The notes below the pieces were generated by a model. The model was not told where the DNA came from. It did not search any database and worked only from the letters and a program-made list of their open reading frames with translations. Shown here piece after piece: positions 55,016 to 64,000 of a stretch of DNA of 64,000 bases. Made by a program: the position numbers and the translations under genes. Position 1 is the stretch's first letter. Each line of letters begins with the position of its first letter. Origin of the DNA: Gramella sp. MAR_2010_147 (lineage in GTDB: Bacteria; Bacteroidota; Bacteroidia; Flavobacteriales; Flavobacteriaceae); assembly GCF_900105135.1 (NCBI RefSeq), contig NZ_LT629741.1, positions 2,480,001 to 2,544,000 of the forward strand, written 5' to 3'.

Positions 55016-57052
55016 TTATGGATCGATTTTAAAAGTCTTATTATCGGGACCGATTCCTTTCAGGGTTAAAGACTTCCATTCTTCCGGAAGTATAGGATTT
55101 TTCTGTTCGATTCCATTTTTAGTAATTTCAAGCCCGCCAAAACCGAATAATACCGTTTGTAACATTCCACCGGCACCTGTGGCGAAATAAGAGAAATTAC
55201 TGGTAGCCACTTCAGATAATGCTCCAAAAGGAGCTTGCTGGTTTGGAATATAACTCTCTTTAAAAAGACGGTATGCATTTTCAGAATCTCCTAAACGGGC
55301 ATATAGTATGGCAAAGATAGCCTTTCCCATAGCAGGCCCCTCAGGAGAGAGCTTTGGTTCATAATACTCCAGGTCTTTTATAATCTCTTCTTTATTATTC
55401 ACCACATTCAATGGGTAAGATAGAAGATTTACATCAGCTTGTTTTATAATTTCTCCATCATAATCAGCGTGCTCACGGGTTACACCATTTTCAAATTTCA
55501 GGATTTTTATCCCGGATGAAACTTCCTGCCATTTTGGATTTGGAGTAATATCGAGTTCCTCAGCAGCCAAACGGGCGTATTCAAGCACTGTTTTGGCGGC
55601 ACCGTTGGTAAAAGCGTTATCGTTTACATTGGGAGCGAATTCATTGGCTCCAACAACATTATTGATAGAATAGGAGCCGTCATCATATGGCGAAACCCTA
55701 CTTACCCAGAAATCGGCAACCTCCTTCATAAGAGGATAGCCTTTTTCTCTTAACCATTCTTTATTTTGAGTTACGCGGTAATAATTCCAGAAGGCAATCC
55801 CTATATCAGCAGTAATATGATGTTCAAACGGGCCGGTTAATGCAAATGGCGGTGTAGCTTCCTCTCCGGTATCATCACTTTCCCAGGGAAACATTGCACC
55901 ATCATATCCATAATTTATTGCCCTCTTTATAGCCGGTTCCAATCTGTCTGAACGGTAATTAACCAGTGACCTCGCAATATCCTGATTTAAGAGCAGAAGA
56001 GGAGGGAACATCCAGAGTTCTGTATCCCAGAAAATATGCCCGTTGTATGGAGTTTGCAAGGATAACCCCATTGGCGCAATACTTAAATTAGAATCTCCAC
56101 GGGCAAATGCATAAAGATGGTATAAAGCCAGTCTTACATCCTGCTGACTTTTAAGGTCACCTTCAATTATAATATCGCCTTTCCAGAGATCTTCCCAGGC
56201 TGAGGTGTGTTGACCTATTAAAACTTCTTTTGAGTTCAGGAGATTGTATATGGCCATTCTTTCAGATTCTGAAACCGGATCTGAAAAATTCTTCGTGGTG
56301 CAAATAGAGCCTGCCCAGGCAAATTCTGAACTCTCTCCTTTGCTGATTTTTTTTTCAAAGCTTAAGGTGTTTTCATGATCAGATTTAACCTCATGTATCA
56401 ACTCAGGTCTTTGATGCTCGCGAGAAGAATTTATATCGTGCCAGATGAAAGTTGCAGAAGTACTTACAGTATGTTTTCCAAAGGGACTATCTGCTACAGA
56501 TTGTAATATAGGCATGGTAGTTTCCACATCGCGCAGAACTTCATAGGAGTTTTTAGGTTTTTGATATTCTTCCGGAGTGAGGATCTTACCTGAAACTTTA
56601 AGGCTGATATTTTCTTTAGCATTCACCTTTACATCTAAATATCCGCTATATGGTAGATTTCTCAGGGCATAAACCGAATAGGATATATCAGCCTTATTTT
56701 TGAATGAAAAATAAGTTGTTAGAACGGCTTCTTTGAGATTTAAGGTCTGCTTCCAATTCGAAATATTTGAGGAATCGATTTTCTCTCCATCAATATACAT
56801 ATCGAGATTTCCGAAATTCATTCCATGTAAAACCTGGCTCACCTCTAAGTTGGGATCAACATCATATACATTATTGAGTACGACATGCTGAATCTCCAGC
56901 GGATTTTTTGAGGATAACATTCCAATTCTTCCGTTTGCCAGTGCTATTCCCGTATATTCAGAATTATCATCAACGGTAATATTCCAGCCGTCATTCTGAG
57001 CATATGAAAATATGGAAATTTTGAAAAGCAGAATGATCAGGATTTTTTTCAT
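55016..57052 (-). CDS. Glycoside hydrolase family 65 protein, exported
   Basis: 678 residues with a signal peptide ending FSYAQ. An N-terminal beta-sandwich (to about 270) precedes the (alpha/alpha)6 barrel with HIFWDTELWMFPPLLL and YGYDGAMFPWESDDTGEE. The proposed catalytic acid is Glu471 in GANEFAPNVNDNAFTN. GH65 includes phosphorylases and hydrolases of alpha-glucosides; an exported form is more likely a hydrolase. No SusC/SusD or other carbohydrate genes are adjacent. Confidence 0.9.
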   Translation of the reverse strand: MKKILIILLFKISIFSYAQNDGWNITVDDNSEYTGIALANGRIGMLSSKNPLEIQHVVLNNVYDVDPNLEVSQVLHGMNFGNLDMYIDGEKIDSSNISNWKQTLNLKEAVLTTYFSFKNKADISYSVYALRNLPYSGYLDVKVNAKENISLKVSGKILTPEEYQKPKNSYEVLRDVETTMPILQSVADSPFGKHTVSTSATFIWHDINSSREHQRPELIHEVKSDHENTLSFEKKISKGESSEFAWAGSICTTKNFSDPVSESERMAIYNLLNSKEVLIGQHTSAWEDLWKGDIIIEGDLKSQQDVRLALYHLYAFARGDSNLSIAPMGLSLQTPYNGHIFWDTELWMFPPLLLLNQDIARSLVNYRSDRLEPAIKRAINYGYDGAMFPWESDDTGEEATPPFALTGPFEHHITADIGIAFWNYYRVTQNKEWLREKGYPLMKEVADFWVSRVSPYDDGSYSINNVVGANEFAPNVNDNAFTNGAAKTVLEYARLAAEELDITPNPKWQEVSSGIKILKFENGVTREHADYDGEIIKQADVNLLSYPLNVVNNKEEIIKDLEYYEPKLSPEGPAMGKAIFAILYARLGDSENAYRLFKESYIPNQQAPFGALSEVATSNFSYFATGAGGMLQTVLFGFGGLEITKNGIEQKNPILPEEWKSLTLKGIGPDNKTFKIDP

Positions 57053-57172
57053 AGTCTGATGTTTTTGTATTTTTTATAACCTGTTTTCAGGAAGGAAATG
57101 AGGATCTTTTCATCATCCTCTAAATGCTTAATATGCAATTGAATTGCAGTTTATTTATTCAGCTATTTAACT

Positions 57173-58966
57173 TTATTTGGTTTTAGCGATCCAGTTATCG
57201 ATTTTATTTTCCAGTAACTGAAGTGGTACACAACCGGTTTCCAGAACTTCTTTGTGATATTCTCTAATATCAAAATTGTCACCCAGCTCTGTTTTTGCTT
57301 TTTTTCTTAATTCCTGGATCTTTAGCTGTCCAATTTTATAAGATAGTGCCTGTCCTGGATTTGCCATATATCTTTCAATTTCTGATATAACACTAGCTTC
57401 CGGTTCAGCTTCATTTTCTAAAGAATACTGAATGGCTTCTTCGCGTGTCCAGCCTTTACTATGCAGACCAGTGTCCACAACCAGACGTACAGCACGATGC
57501 ATTTCGGCACCAAGTGTCCCGAAATACTGATAAGGGTCTGTATATAATCCCAATTCCTTTCCTAAAGATTCAGAATATAAAGCCCAGCCTTCACCGTAAC
57601 CACTATACCACAATGTTTTTCTGAAATCTGGTAAATCTTCATTTTCCTGGGTTAAAGAAATCTGGTAATGATGTCCTGGTATCGCTTCATGCAAAAATAA
57701 AGATTCATCACTATAAATATTGTAGGCAGAAGCATCTGGAATAGGAACATAGAAAATTCCGGGTCGTGTCCCATCCAGCGAGCCAGGATTATATTCGGCG
57801 CTGGCAGAATTTTCGCGAAATTCTTCTGTTCTTCTTACTTCAAAAGCTGTTTTTGGGGTAACGCTGAACAATTTGCTAATGTGTGGTTTCATGGTTTCAT
57901 GAATTTCTTCAAAATTAGCGATCACTTTTTCAGGCTTATCAAAAGGCATTAGATCTTTATTCTCCCGTACATGATTAAAGAAAGATTTAAGGTCACCTTC
58001 ATAACCCACTTCTTTCTTTACCTTTTCCATTTCTTTTGAAATTCGAGCTACTTCGTCCAGGCCTAGCTGATGAATTTCTTCTGCAGTCATATTGGTAGTG
58101 GTATAAAGCTTTATCTGGTGTTTGTAATATGTATCACCCTCAGGAATATCTGCGATTCCGCTTGATTTTCGTCCCTCTGGTAAATACTCGTTCTCAAGGA
58201 AAGAATGCATCTTTTTATACTGCGGAATCACTTTCTCAGTGATCATTGCCGTATATTCTTCTGTAATTCGCTGTTTCTCTTCTTCAGAAAAATTATCAGG
58301 TAAATTATTTAGCGGTCCATAGAATAAGTGGTTTTCAACATCAGCATTGGTCATGGATTCCATTTGAGGGATCACTTTTTTGATTAGCGATGCAGGTAAA
58401 ACATAACCTTGCTGCATTCCTTCCCGCATATTATTTTCAGCAGATTCCATCCAGCTAAGAAAACCATCCACACGTTTTAGCCAGTTTTCATAATCTTCCA
58501 CAGTTTTAAATGGTTGGGCTCCAGCGCCACTTGCGAGTTGTCCCATAAAAAGATTTACAGACCACATCTGGTCTATAGGCATGTATTTAGATTTTTTAAA
58601 TTCCATAGAGGCAAGGTTCATCTCGCATTCCCAAAGCAGAATTTCCTTGCTCATTTTTTCGGTCTCAGTAAGATCTTCATCGCTTATAGAATTGGCTTTC
58701 TCCTGATATTTTGTATAATAATTTCTCAGGCTATCTTCATATTCCTGAGAGAGCATATTAGGAAATTGATCGTTATAGCGCATATCTCCTGAGGTGGTTG
58801 CTGAAATTGGATTCAGCTTCAACCCATCTTCATAGTAATTATTCAGAATAGAGTCAAATTTAGCACTCACTTCAGCTTCATTATTTTGTTCCGAAGTTTT
58901 AGCTGTATCATTTTTACAACTTAACAAGCCCGCAATTATAAAAAGGAGAAAAATTTTCTTGTACAT
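57173..58966 (-). CDS. DUF885 family lipoprotein, probable metallopeptidase
   Basis: 597 residues with lipobox LLSC. DUF885 signatures are HEAIPGHHYQ (His426-Glu427 ... His432), a zinc-binding-like HExxxGHH motif, and GYGEGWALYSESLGKELG shortly after. The C-terminal YKIGQLKIQELR is typical. DUF885 proteins have been proposed as peptidases, but activity is not generally proven. Monocistronic, probably periplasmic. Confidence 0.88.
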   Translation of the reverse strand: MYKKIFLLFIIAGLLSCKNDTAKTSEQNNEAEVSAKFDSILNNYYEDGLKLNPISATTSGDMRYNDQFPNMLSQEYEDSLRNYYTKYQEKANSISDEDLTETEKMSKEILLWECEMNLASMEFKKSKYMPIDQMWSVNLFMGQLASGAGAQPFKTVEDYENWLKRVDGFLSWMESAENNMREGMQQGYVLPASLIKKVIPQMESMTNADVENHLFYGPLNNLPDNFSEEEKQRITEEYTAMITEKVIPQYKKMHSFLENEYLPEGRKSSGIADIPEGDTYYKHQIKLYTTTNMTAEEIHQLGLDEVARISKEMEKVKKEVGYEGDLKSFFNHVRENKDLMPFDKPEKVIANFEEIHETMKPHISKLFSVTPKTAFEVRRTEEFRENSASAEYNPGSLDGTRPGIFYVPIPDASAYNIYSDESLFLHEAIPGHHYQISLTQENEDLPDFRKTLWYSGYGEGWALYSESLGKELGLYTDPYQYFGTLGAEMHRAVRLVVDTGLHSKGWTREEAIQYSLENEAEPEASVISEIERYMANPGQALSYKIGQLKIQELRKKAKTELGDNFDIREYHKEVLETGCVPLQLLENKIDNWIAKTK

Positions 58967-59025
58967 CTTTAAATTTTAAAAGGATCTCTCAAAGATAAGG
59001 AAAACGGAAATAGATTTTCAGCAAT

Positions 59026-59055
59026 AAAAAAGCCCCGCTATTTGCGAGGCTTTCT
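59026..59055 (-). terminator. Terminator of ahcY
   Basis: Reverse-strand stem AAAGCCTCGC/GCGGGGCTTT, pairing through one G-U that is a mismatch on the plus strand, so it acts in the ahcY direction. A T-run follows. Confidence 0.88.
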
Positions 59056-59060
59056 TCTAA

Positions 59061-59088
59061 TATCTTAAATCTAAAGTCTAAGATCTAT
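59061..59088. repeat. Short heptamer array beside the ahcY stop
   Basis: TATCTTA, AATCTAA, AGTCTAA, GATCTAT: four 7-base units between the ahcY stop and its terminator. It shares AATCTAAAGTCTAA with the array at 51463-51497 and has the same position relative to the gene's stop. Confidence 0.6.
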
Positions 59089-59090
59089 TC

Positions 59091-60407
59091 TTAGTATCTG
59101 TAATACTCAGGTTTGTATGGACCTTCAACTTCAACACCAATATATTCAGCCTGGTCCTGCTTAAGCTCGGTAAGCTCCACTCCAATTCTTTCCAGGTGAA
59201 GTTTTGCTACTTTTTCATCTAAATGCTTAGGAAGCATATAAACTTCGTTTTTATACTGATCTGTATTTTTCCAAAGTTCTATCTGTGCTAAGGTTTGGTT
59301 GGTAAATGAGTTACTCATTACAAAACTTGGGTGGCCAGTGGCACATCCAAGATTTACCAAACGACCTTCAGCTAGAAGTATAATATCCTTTCCGTCGATA
59401 GTATATTTATCAACCTGAGGCTTGATCTCTACTTTCGTGTTTCCGTGGTTTTCGTTCAACCAGGCAACTGCGATCTCATTATCAAAGTGACCAATATTAG
59501 CAACAATAGTTTTGTCTTTCATCGCTTCAAAATGTTCTCCTCGAACAATGTCTTTATTTCCTGTAGTGGTGATCACGATATCGGCTTTTGGAAGTACTGT
59601 TTCCAGTTTCTTTACTTCAAAACCGTCCATCGCGGCCTGTAGCGCACAAATAGGATCAATTTCAGTAACAGTTACAATAGAACCGGCACCTTTAAAAGAT
59701 TGAGCGGTTCCTTTACCAACATCTCCATATCCACAAACAACTACACGTTTCCCGGCAAGCATTACATCGGTAGCACGACGAATCGCATCTACAGCACTCT
59801 CACGACATCCGTATTTATTGTCAAATTTCGATTTGGTCACAGAATCGTTTACATTGATCGCAGGCATAGGAAGTGTTCCTTTTTTCATACGCTCATATAA
59901 TCTGTGAACTCCTGTGGTAGTTTCTTCAGAAAGTCCTTTGATACCTTTACCAAGTTCAGGATATTCATCCAGCACCATATTGGTAAGATCTCCACCATCA
60001 TCAAGAATCATATTTAAAGGTGTACGCTCTTCTCCAAAGAAAAGTGTTTGCTCGATACACCAGTTAAATTCCTCTTCCGTCATTCCTTTCCATGCATACA
60101 CAGGGATTCCGGCAGCAGCAATTGCCGCAGCGGCGTGATCCTGGGTAGAGAAAATATTACATGAGCTCCAGGTAACATCAGCACCAAGCTCCACAAGAGT
60201 CTCGATTAATACTGCTGTCTGGATGGTCATATGTAAACATCCCGCAATTCTTGCTCCTTTTAAAGGCTTAGATTCACCATACTCTCTACGAAGGGCCATA
60301 AGACCTGGCATTTCTGCTTCAGCAAGTTCTATTTCACGGCGACCATATTCAGCAAGTTCAATATCTTTTACTTTATAGGCGGTATACGGTACTGTTTTAG
60401 TTGACAT
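59091..60407 (-). CDS. ahcY: Adenosylhomocysteinase
   Basis: 438 residues from ATG 60407 ([20 protein letters not shown]). The NAD site is [30 protein letters not shown] and [13 protein letters not shown] carry the substrate residues, and the C-terminal YKPEYYRY is conserved. It hydrolyses S-adenosylhomocysteine to adenosine and homocysteine, relieving inhibition of methyltransferases. A reading beginning eight codons earlier is less likely. No riboswitch was recognised in the 63-base divergent region. Confidence 0.97.
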   Translation of the reverse strand: MSTKTVPYTAYKVKDIELAEYGRREIELAEAEMPGLMALRREYGESKPLKGARIAGCLHMTIQTAVLIETLVELGADVTWSSCNIFSTQDHAAAAIAAAGIPVYAWKGMTEEEFNWCIEQTLFFGEERTPLNMILDDGGDLTNMVLDEYPELGKGIKGLSEETTTGVHRLYERMKKGTLPMPAINVNDSVTKSKFDNKYGCRESAVDAIRRATDVMLAGKRVVVCGYGDVGKGTAQSFKGAGSIVTVTEIDPICALQAAMDGFEVKKLETVLPKADIVITTTGNKDIVRGEHFEAMKDKTIVANIGHFDNEIAVAWLNENHGNTKVEIKPQVDKYTIDGKDIILLAEGRLVNLGCATGHPSFVMSNSFTNQTLAQIELWKNTDQYKNEVYMLPKHLDEKVAKLHLERIGVELTELKQDQAEYIGVEVEGPYKPEYYRY

Positions 60408-60442
60408 ATTATTATATTTGAATATTAGCAATTTTGTGAATG

Positions 60443-60450
60443 CAAAAATA
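60443..60450 (-). promoter_or_regulatory. -7 element of ahcY
   Basis: Reverse-strand TATTTTTG fits TAnnTTTG, 35 bases before the ATG at 60407. No TTG at the usual distance. Confidence 0.5.
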
Positions 60451-60470
60451 AGGAAAAGCTTAGAAATTTT

Positions 60471-61118
60471 ATGCCTCTTTATAAAACAATAACAGTTGAT
60501 GAACGTACTAAAGTCTTCATTTGGAAGGTGGAAGAATCTTTTGAGTGGTTATCTGAAGGTGTTGAATTAACAGATCATTGCCAGAAGAGAGTTGATGGAA
60601 TGAAGTCTGAAATTCATAGACGGGGTTTTATGAGCATCAGGCATTTGATGGCTGAAGCTGGCTATACAGATCACGATCTTTATTATGATGATCATGGAAA
60701 ACCCCATCTTAAAGATGATAAGTATATTTCCATTACGCATTCCTTCAACTTTACTGCGATCATAATTAGCAATAGGGATGTTGGGATAGATATTGAAAAG
60801 CAACGAAACAAGATCCTTACCATTGCCAATAAATTTACTCCGCTGGATGAGTATCATACGCTGGCAAACGAAGAAGCTTTGATACGGAAATTAACCATTG
60901 TCTGGGGTGCTAAAGAATCGGTTTATAAAATGCTGGCCCAACCGGGAATTGGTTTTTTACAGCATATCAATGTGACCGATTTTGACTTTGATGATTTTAA
61001 AACCACCACTCATGTGAGGTTTAACGGGATTGACGATTGGTTTGATATCAACTTCCTGGAATTTGAAAATTTTACCTGCGTTTTTGGTACGCCTTCTAAT
61101 ACTAAGCCAAACGCCTGA
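60471..61118 (+). CDS. 4'-phosphopantetheinyl transferase superfamily protein
   Basis: 215 residues. Magnesium and CoA motifs are [11 protein letters not shown] and [11 protein letters not shown], as in Sfp/AcpT-type enzymes; [21 protein letters not shown] is the conserved approach loop. It transfers phosphopantetheine from CoA to carrier proteins. Its stop overlaps the ATG of the next gene (TGATG), so the two are translationally coupled. Confidence 0.92.
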   Translation: MPLYKTITVDERTKVFIWKVEESFEWLSEGVELTDHCQKRVDGMKSEIHRRGFMSIRHLMAEAGYTDHDLYYDDHGKPHLKDDKYISITHSFNFTAIIISNRDVGIDIEKQRNKILTIANKFTPLDEYHTLANEEALIRKLTIVWGAKESVYKMLAQPGIGFLQHINVTDFDFDDFKTTTHVRFNGIDDWFDINFLEFENFTCVFGTPSNTKPNA

Positions 61119-61834
61119 TGATCGATATTCAAAGTTATCTGGAAGAAATTCAGGAGGCGGTCTATGAGAATCGAAAGCAGATGGCTGTACTTGTGGATCC
61201 CGATAAATTTGATGAATCCAGAACCTCAGAATTCTTTCAAAAATTACCGAAAGACACGACTCATGTTCTTGTTGGCGGAAGTGAAGTAGAAGAGGGCAGA
61301 ACATCTACAGTGGTAAAAGCCATTAAAAATGTTTGTGAATTACCAGTTATCCTGTTTCCGGGAGATCATAGCCAGATTTCTTCTCACGCTGATGCCTTGC
61401 TTTTTTTGAGTCTTATCTCTGGAAGAAATCCTGAATTTCTTATCGAGCAGCAGGTGCGTTCTGTAGAAAAAATCAGGAATACGAATCTTGAAATTATTCC
61501 AACCGGTTATATATTAATTGAAGGCGGTAAAAAAACTTCAGTGCAAAAAGTAAGCAATACGGTTCCATTAGTTCAAAGCGATATTCAGCAAATTGTGAAT
61601 ACGGCACTTGCGGGGCAATATTCCGGAAAAAAACTGATCTATCTGGAGGCTGGCAGTGGTGCTCAATTTCCTGTCTCTGCAGCAATTATCCGTTCAGTAA
61701 AAAAGGTTCTGGAAATACCAGTTATCGTTGGTGGAGGCATTCGCAGCATAGAACAACTTCATTTGGCTTATAATGCGGGAGCAGATTTGGTGGTAATAGG
61801 AACTGCTTTTGAAAATGATTCCTTTAAGCACTAA
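61118..61834 (+). CDS. Geranylgeranylglyceryl/heptaprenylglyceryl phosphate synthase family protein
   Basis: 238 residues, a TIM-barrel of the PcrB/GGGPS type. Motifs in order are AVLVDPDK, VGGSEVEEG, LFPGDHSQISSHADALLFLSL, EIIPTGYILIEGG, YLEAGSGA and VGGGIRSIEQLHLAYNAGAD. Such enzymes link a prenyl diphosphate to glycerol-1-phosphate by an ether bond. The source of glycerol-1-phosphate and the product in this organism are not shown. Coupled to the phosphopantetheinyl transferase gene by overlap. Confidence 0.92.
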   Translation: MIDIQSYLEEIQEAVYENRKQMAVLVDPDKFDESRTSEFFQKLPKDTTHVLVGGSEVEEGRTSTVVKAIKNVCELPVILFPGDHSQISSHADALLFLSLISGRNPEFLIEQQVRSVEKIRNTNLEIIPTGYILIEGGKKTSVQKVSNTVPLVQSDIQQIVNTALAGQYSGKKLIYLEAGSGAQFPVSAAIIRSVKKVLEIPVIVGGGIRSIEQLHLAYNAGADLVVIGTAFENDSFKH

Positions 61835-61884
61835 TTTTCATCCTGAATAAACTCAAATATTGCTTAATTAAACCTACAGTGTCA

Positions 61885-62703
61885 TTATAAAAAATCATTG
61901 CTTTCAACTAATTGATATTCTGGTGAACTTTCAAAAAGTAAATTGAGAACATTCATATGTCCCGCACCGTAAATAACTAAGATCTTATCTTCAGGCCTCA
62001 CTTTAATTCTCTGAATATTCCTAAAGATCTTTAAGTTCCTGTTGAACCAGCGTCCGGTTTCAAAGTTTACTCCAAAAAAGTCTCCGGTTTCACTTTCATA
62101 GGTAAATGGACCAATTAAATAATTTCCGAGGCTTTTTTTAATGTTTTCAGGATCATTTAATCTTTTCAACTCCGTCAAAATCCCTTTTTCTTTAAATATC
62201 TTTTTTGGATTATATTTCCTGGAAGAATCAAGATCGCTTTGATAGTATTTAGTGAATTTCTTCTTTTCTATGCTATCGTTGCCAAATAGTACGTTTTCAA
62301 CTTGTTGGTTAAAAGTACCCCATTCATCTACACAATAAAGTTTTTTTATCCCAATTTGTTTGGCTAATCTAAACCCTATTTGATCTCTTTCATTTCTTTT
62401 CAGATCATATTCATCAGCTAAATAGGAATTAAATAACGAATCAACTTCCTGCTGTTTTGAAGAAGGGTGTTCAATTACGATAATTGACGGATTGAAATTT
62501 TTTAGCTTTTCAACAATTAGCATTATTTCTTCTTGATGTTCAGGCTCTAGTACATCAATTTGATTTGATTCTTCGGTTTGAACAAAATCCTTATTAGGGA
62601 AATTGAAGTGAAAAGTGCCTAGTGTTAGAACTTTTGTCTTATTCTCCTGGGCATTAATTTGAAGCGTAAATAACAGGCTAAATAGCAGGATGTAAAATTT
62701 CAT
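61885..62703 (-). CDS. DUF5694 exported protein
   Basis: 272 residues with a signal peptide ending QINAQE. KVLTLGTFHFNFPNKDFVQ, IVIEHPSSKQQEVDS, GIKKLYCVDEWGTF and the end KILVIYGAGHMNVL match DUF5694, a relative of the TraB/GumN fold. The paired histidines (TFHF, GAGH) resemble a metal site in TraB proteins, but activity is unproven. Stands alone. Confidence 0.85.
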   Translation of the reverse strand: MKFYILLFSLLFTLQINAQENKTKVLTLGTFHFNFPNKDFVQTEESNQIDVLEPEHQEEIMLIVEKLKNFNPSIIVIEHPSSKQQEVDSLFNSYLADEYDLKRNERDQIGFRLAKQIGIKKLYCVDEWGTFNQQVENVLFGNDSIEKKKFTKYYQSDLDSSRKYNPKKIFKEKGILTELKRLNDPENIKKSLGNYLIGPFTYESETGDFFGVNFETGRWFNRNLKIFRNIQRIKVRPEDKILVIYGAGHMNVLNLLFESSPEYQLVESNDFL

Positions 62704-62879
62704 TATTATTTTTAATAATGACTGTAACCCTTTTTAATTTGTTACACTGTCTTTAGAAATTGTGAACATTATTGGTTTCAGGATCTCACTTTTATTGCGA
62801 AACTGTTTATGAAAAAAATTTTCCCGAAGCTGCTCAAAAAGCTTAAATTTAATGGTGTGTAACTGTAAATCAATCAATT

Positions 62880-63266
62880 ATGAAAATAGAGAATCCAGTC
62901 GTATGGTTTGAAATCTATGTAAACGACTTAAACCGAGCCCAGTCTTTTTATCAAAAAGTATTTAAAACTGAATTGACAGAAATTGGGGATCCGTCTGATG
63001 ATACCGTGAAAATGTTATCATTTCCCGGAGATATGGAATCTAAAGGAAAAGCTTCCGGGGCATTAGTATATATGAAAGAAATGACGGCGGGTGGGAATAG
63101 CACCATTGTTTATTTTGGGAGTGAAGATTGTAGTATAGAGGAGGCCCGAGTTAAAGATGCCGGCGGTGAGCTGTTAAGACCTAAAATGTCTATTGGCGAA
63201 TATGGTTTTATAAGTCTTGCAAAAGACACCGAAGGCAATATGATCGGGATCCATTCTATGCAGTAA
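62880..63266 (+). CDS. VOC (glyoxalase/bleomycin-resistance fold) protein
   Basis: 128 residues, two beta-alpha-beta-beta-beta modules: WFEIYVNDLNRAQSFYQKVF and the second half ending GFISLAKDTEGNMIGIHS. The end EGNMIGIHSM carries the Glu/His-type ligand region. These proteins bind metal and act as isomerases, dioxygenases or resistance proteins; no specific substrate is evident. No operon partner. Confidence 0.9.
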   Translation: MKIENPVVWFEIYVNDLNRAQSFYQKVFKTELTEIGDPSDDTVKMLSFPGDMESKGKASGALVYMKEMTAGGNSTIVYFGSEDCSIEEARVKDAGGELLRPKMSIGEYGFISLAKDTEGNMIGIHSMQ

Positions 63267-63632
63267 TTCGCTTTTCAGAAAAACCATTTTGTTCAAGCTC
63301 AACTAAATTAGATTTAAAAAAGATATTTCGTAGGCTTTGCTTTCTGGAAATGATGAAATTACCTCGGCTGTTTTGTCATAAATGATTATCATTTTTCCTT
63401 TCATTTATAGAGTTTGTCTAGCTGCTGAAAAAATTTCACCAGGATGTTTTTGGAGTTACTCGTTGCTACTACGTAGTAAAAATTTATTTATTAAGTAAAG
63501 AGTTTCACTTCCTCACTAAGATGACCTGAAAAAGAATAGCTATTTTAAATATTCCGTTATTTCCACCTTCATACCTCTAAATCTAAATTTTCATTTTGTT
63601 TTGGCTAACTTTGGGTGGAAAAATCAATTTCA
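63267..63632. other. 366-base gene-free region before the thiamine-binding gene
   Basis: AT-rich, no open frame of note, no tRNA, and no match to the THI-box riboswitch core (CTGAGA or ACCTGATCTGG type). A small palindrome CTACTACGTAGTA is present near 63466. The promoter element of the next gene (TAACTTTG, 63606-63613) is at its end. Confidence 0.5.
63606..63613 (+). promoter_or_regulatory. -7 element of the thiamine-binding gene
   Basis: TAACTTTG fits TAnnTTTG, 19 bases before ATG 63633. No TTG at the usual distance. Confidence 0.5.
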
Positions 63633-63893
63633 ATGAACATTTCAGTAGAACTTACCCTAACACCAATTCAGGATGATTACGAACCGGCGATCATCAATTT
63701 TATTAAAAAGATGCGTGAATCTGGACTCACAGTAAAAGAGAATCCTTTAAGTACCCAGGTTTACGGAGATTATGATGAGGTCATGGCATTATTAAATAAG
63801 GAGATCAAAAATGCTTTTGAGGCTATAGAACGTGGACTCCTGTATGTAAAGTTCGTAAAATCCGACCGTAGCGAGTATGCAGCCGATTTTTGA
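63633..63893 (+). CDS. Thiamine-binding (MTH1187/YkoF-like) protein
   Basis: 86 residues from ATG 63633. MNISVELTLTPIQDDYEPAI, LTVKENPLSTQVYGDYDEVM and the terminal LYVKFVKSDRSEYA fit the DUF77/MTH1187 family, small ferredoxin-like folds that bind thiamine or its precursors. Its last 17 bases overlap the start of the next gene, a PnuC-family transporter, in another frame. The pair is probably a thiamine uptake unit. Confidence 0.85.
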   Translation: MNISVELTLTPIQDDYEPAIINFIKKMRESGLTVKENPLSTQVYGDYDEVMALLNKEIKNAFEAIERGLLYVKFVKSDRSEYAADF

Positions 63894-64000
63894 TTTTTTC
63901 TTTGATCAATATTCCGGATACCCAACACTATTTATAATTCTAGAGATCATTGCCGTGATCTTCGGGTTTTTATCTGTATGGTATTCCAAGCAGAATAATA
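63877..64000 (+). CDS. PnuC-family vitamin transporter (N-terminal part), probable thiamine type
   Basis: ATG at 63877 overlaps the end of the thiamine-binding gene. The 41 codons in the window read MQPIFDFFFDQYSGYPTLFI, then an uninterrupted hydrophobic helix and FGFLSVWYSKQNN. This is the start pattern of PnuC proteins (first membrane helix followed by SVWYSK-N). PnuC members move nicotinamide riboside or, in Bacteroidota, thiamine (PnuT). The neighbour suggests thiamine. The gene continues past the window end. Confidence 0.8.
   Translation, partial: MQPIFDFFFDQYSGYPTLFIILEIIAVIFGFLSVWYSKQNN

Noticed and set aside
60408..60470. SAM/SAH riboswitch upstream of ahcY
   Set aside because: Only 63 bases lie between divergent genes, with a -7 element inside; no pseudoknot or kink-turn motif is visible.
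63267..63632. TPP (THI-box) riboswitch upstream of the thiamine-binding gene
   Set aside because: A single GACCTGA near 63520 recalls the motif, but the CTGAGA and GGATAAT-like parts and the P1 pairing are absent.

Overview
The window is a gene-dense, AT-rich chromosomal segment of a marine flavobacterium (Bacteroidota, Flavobacteriaceae). It most resembles the Gramella/Christiangramia group, judged from protein families and gene order recalled, not from a search. Several intergenic regions carry the Bacteroidota promoter form TTG-N19/20-TAnnTTTG. Shine-Dalgarno motifs are mostly absent, signal peptides and lipoboxes are frequent, and DUF2480, DUF3078 and flavobacterial-type lipoprotein families are present. 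No rRNA, tRNA, CRISPR array, prophage or intact insertion sequence was found.

Layout. 1-6 kb: end of an Fe-S assembly (suf) locus (sufD end, sufS), an M43 metalloprotease lipoprotein, then a tight sufE-sufT-DUF2480-DUF3078 operon with its own promoter and terminator. 6-14 kb: hflX, a two-domain secreted protein, an SDR/M28 peptidase pair, a CBS protein and small reverse-strand genes. 14-23 kb: pyruvate carboxylase, a short SSB, a histone-deacetylase-like hydrolase, metG, yraN. 23-32 kb: M13 peptidase, secreted NTF2-like and coiled-coil proteins, a threonine-dehydrogenase-like SDR, a cold-shock protein, a ClC channel, aspS. 32-39 kb: a tetR-tolC-adaptor-RND efflux operon with a visible operator. 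39-45 kb: polyprenyl synthase and 2-oxoglutarate dehydrogenase sucA-sucB. 45-53 kb: an FAD protein, a small islet with one lipoprotein gene, and the translesion polymerases dnaE (second type) and dinB. 53-64 kb: NUDIX, NTF2-like, dioxygenase-like, GH65, DUF885, ahcY, a phosphopantetheinyl transferase/GGGP synthase pair, DUF5694, VOC, and a thiamine-binding protein overlapping the start of a PnuC-family transporter that runs off the window.

Most notable are the surroundings of the dinB-dnaE pair. Two palindromes resembling an SOS-type operator sit just upstream of dinB. A composite intergenic repeat lies between dinB and dnaE, and a heptamer array abuts the dinB stop codon. The 3' end of dnaE is present twice as a direct repeat (32 of 34 bases) flanking a 1.2-kb islet that carries one lipoprotein gene. 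A paired-unit palindromic repeat family occurs at three places in the window. These are sequence observations; functions assigned to them are inference.
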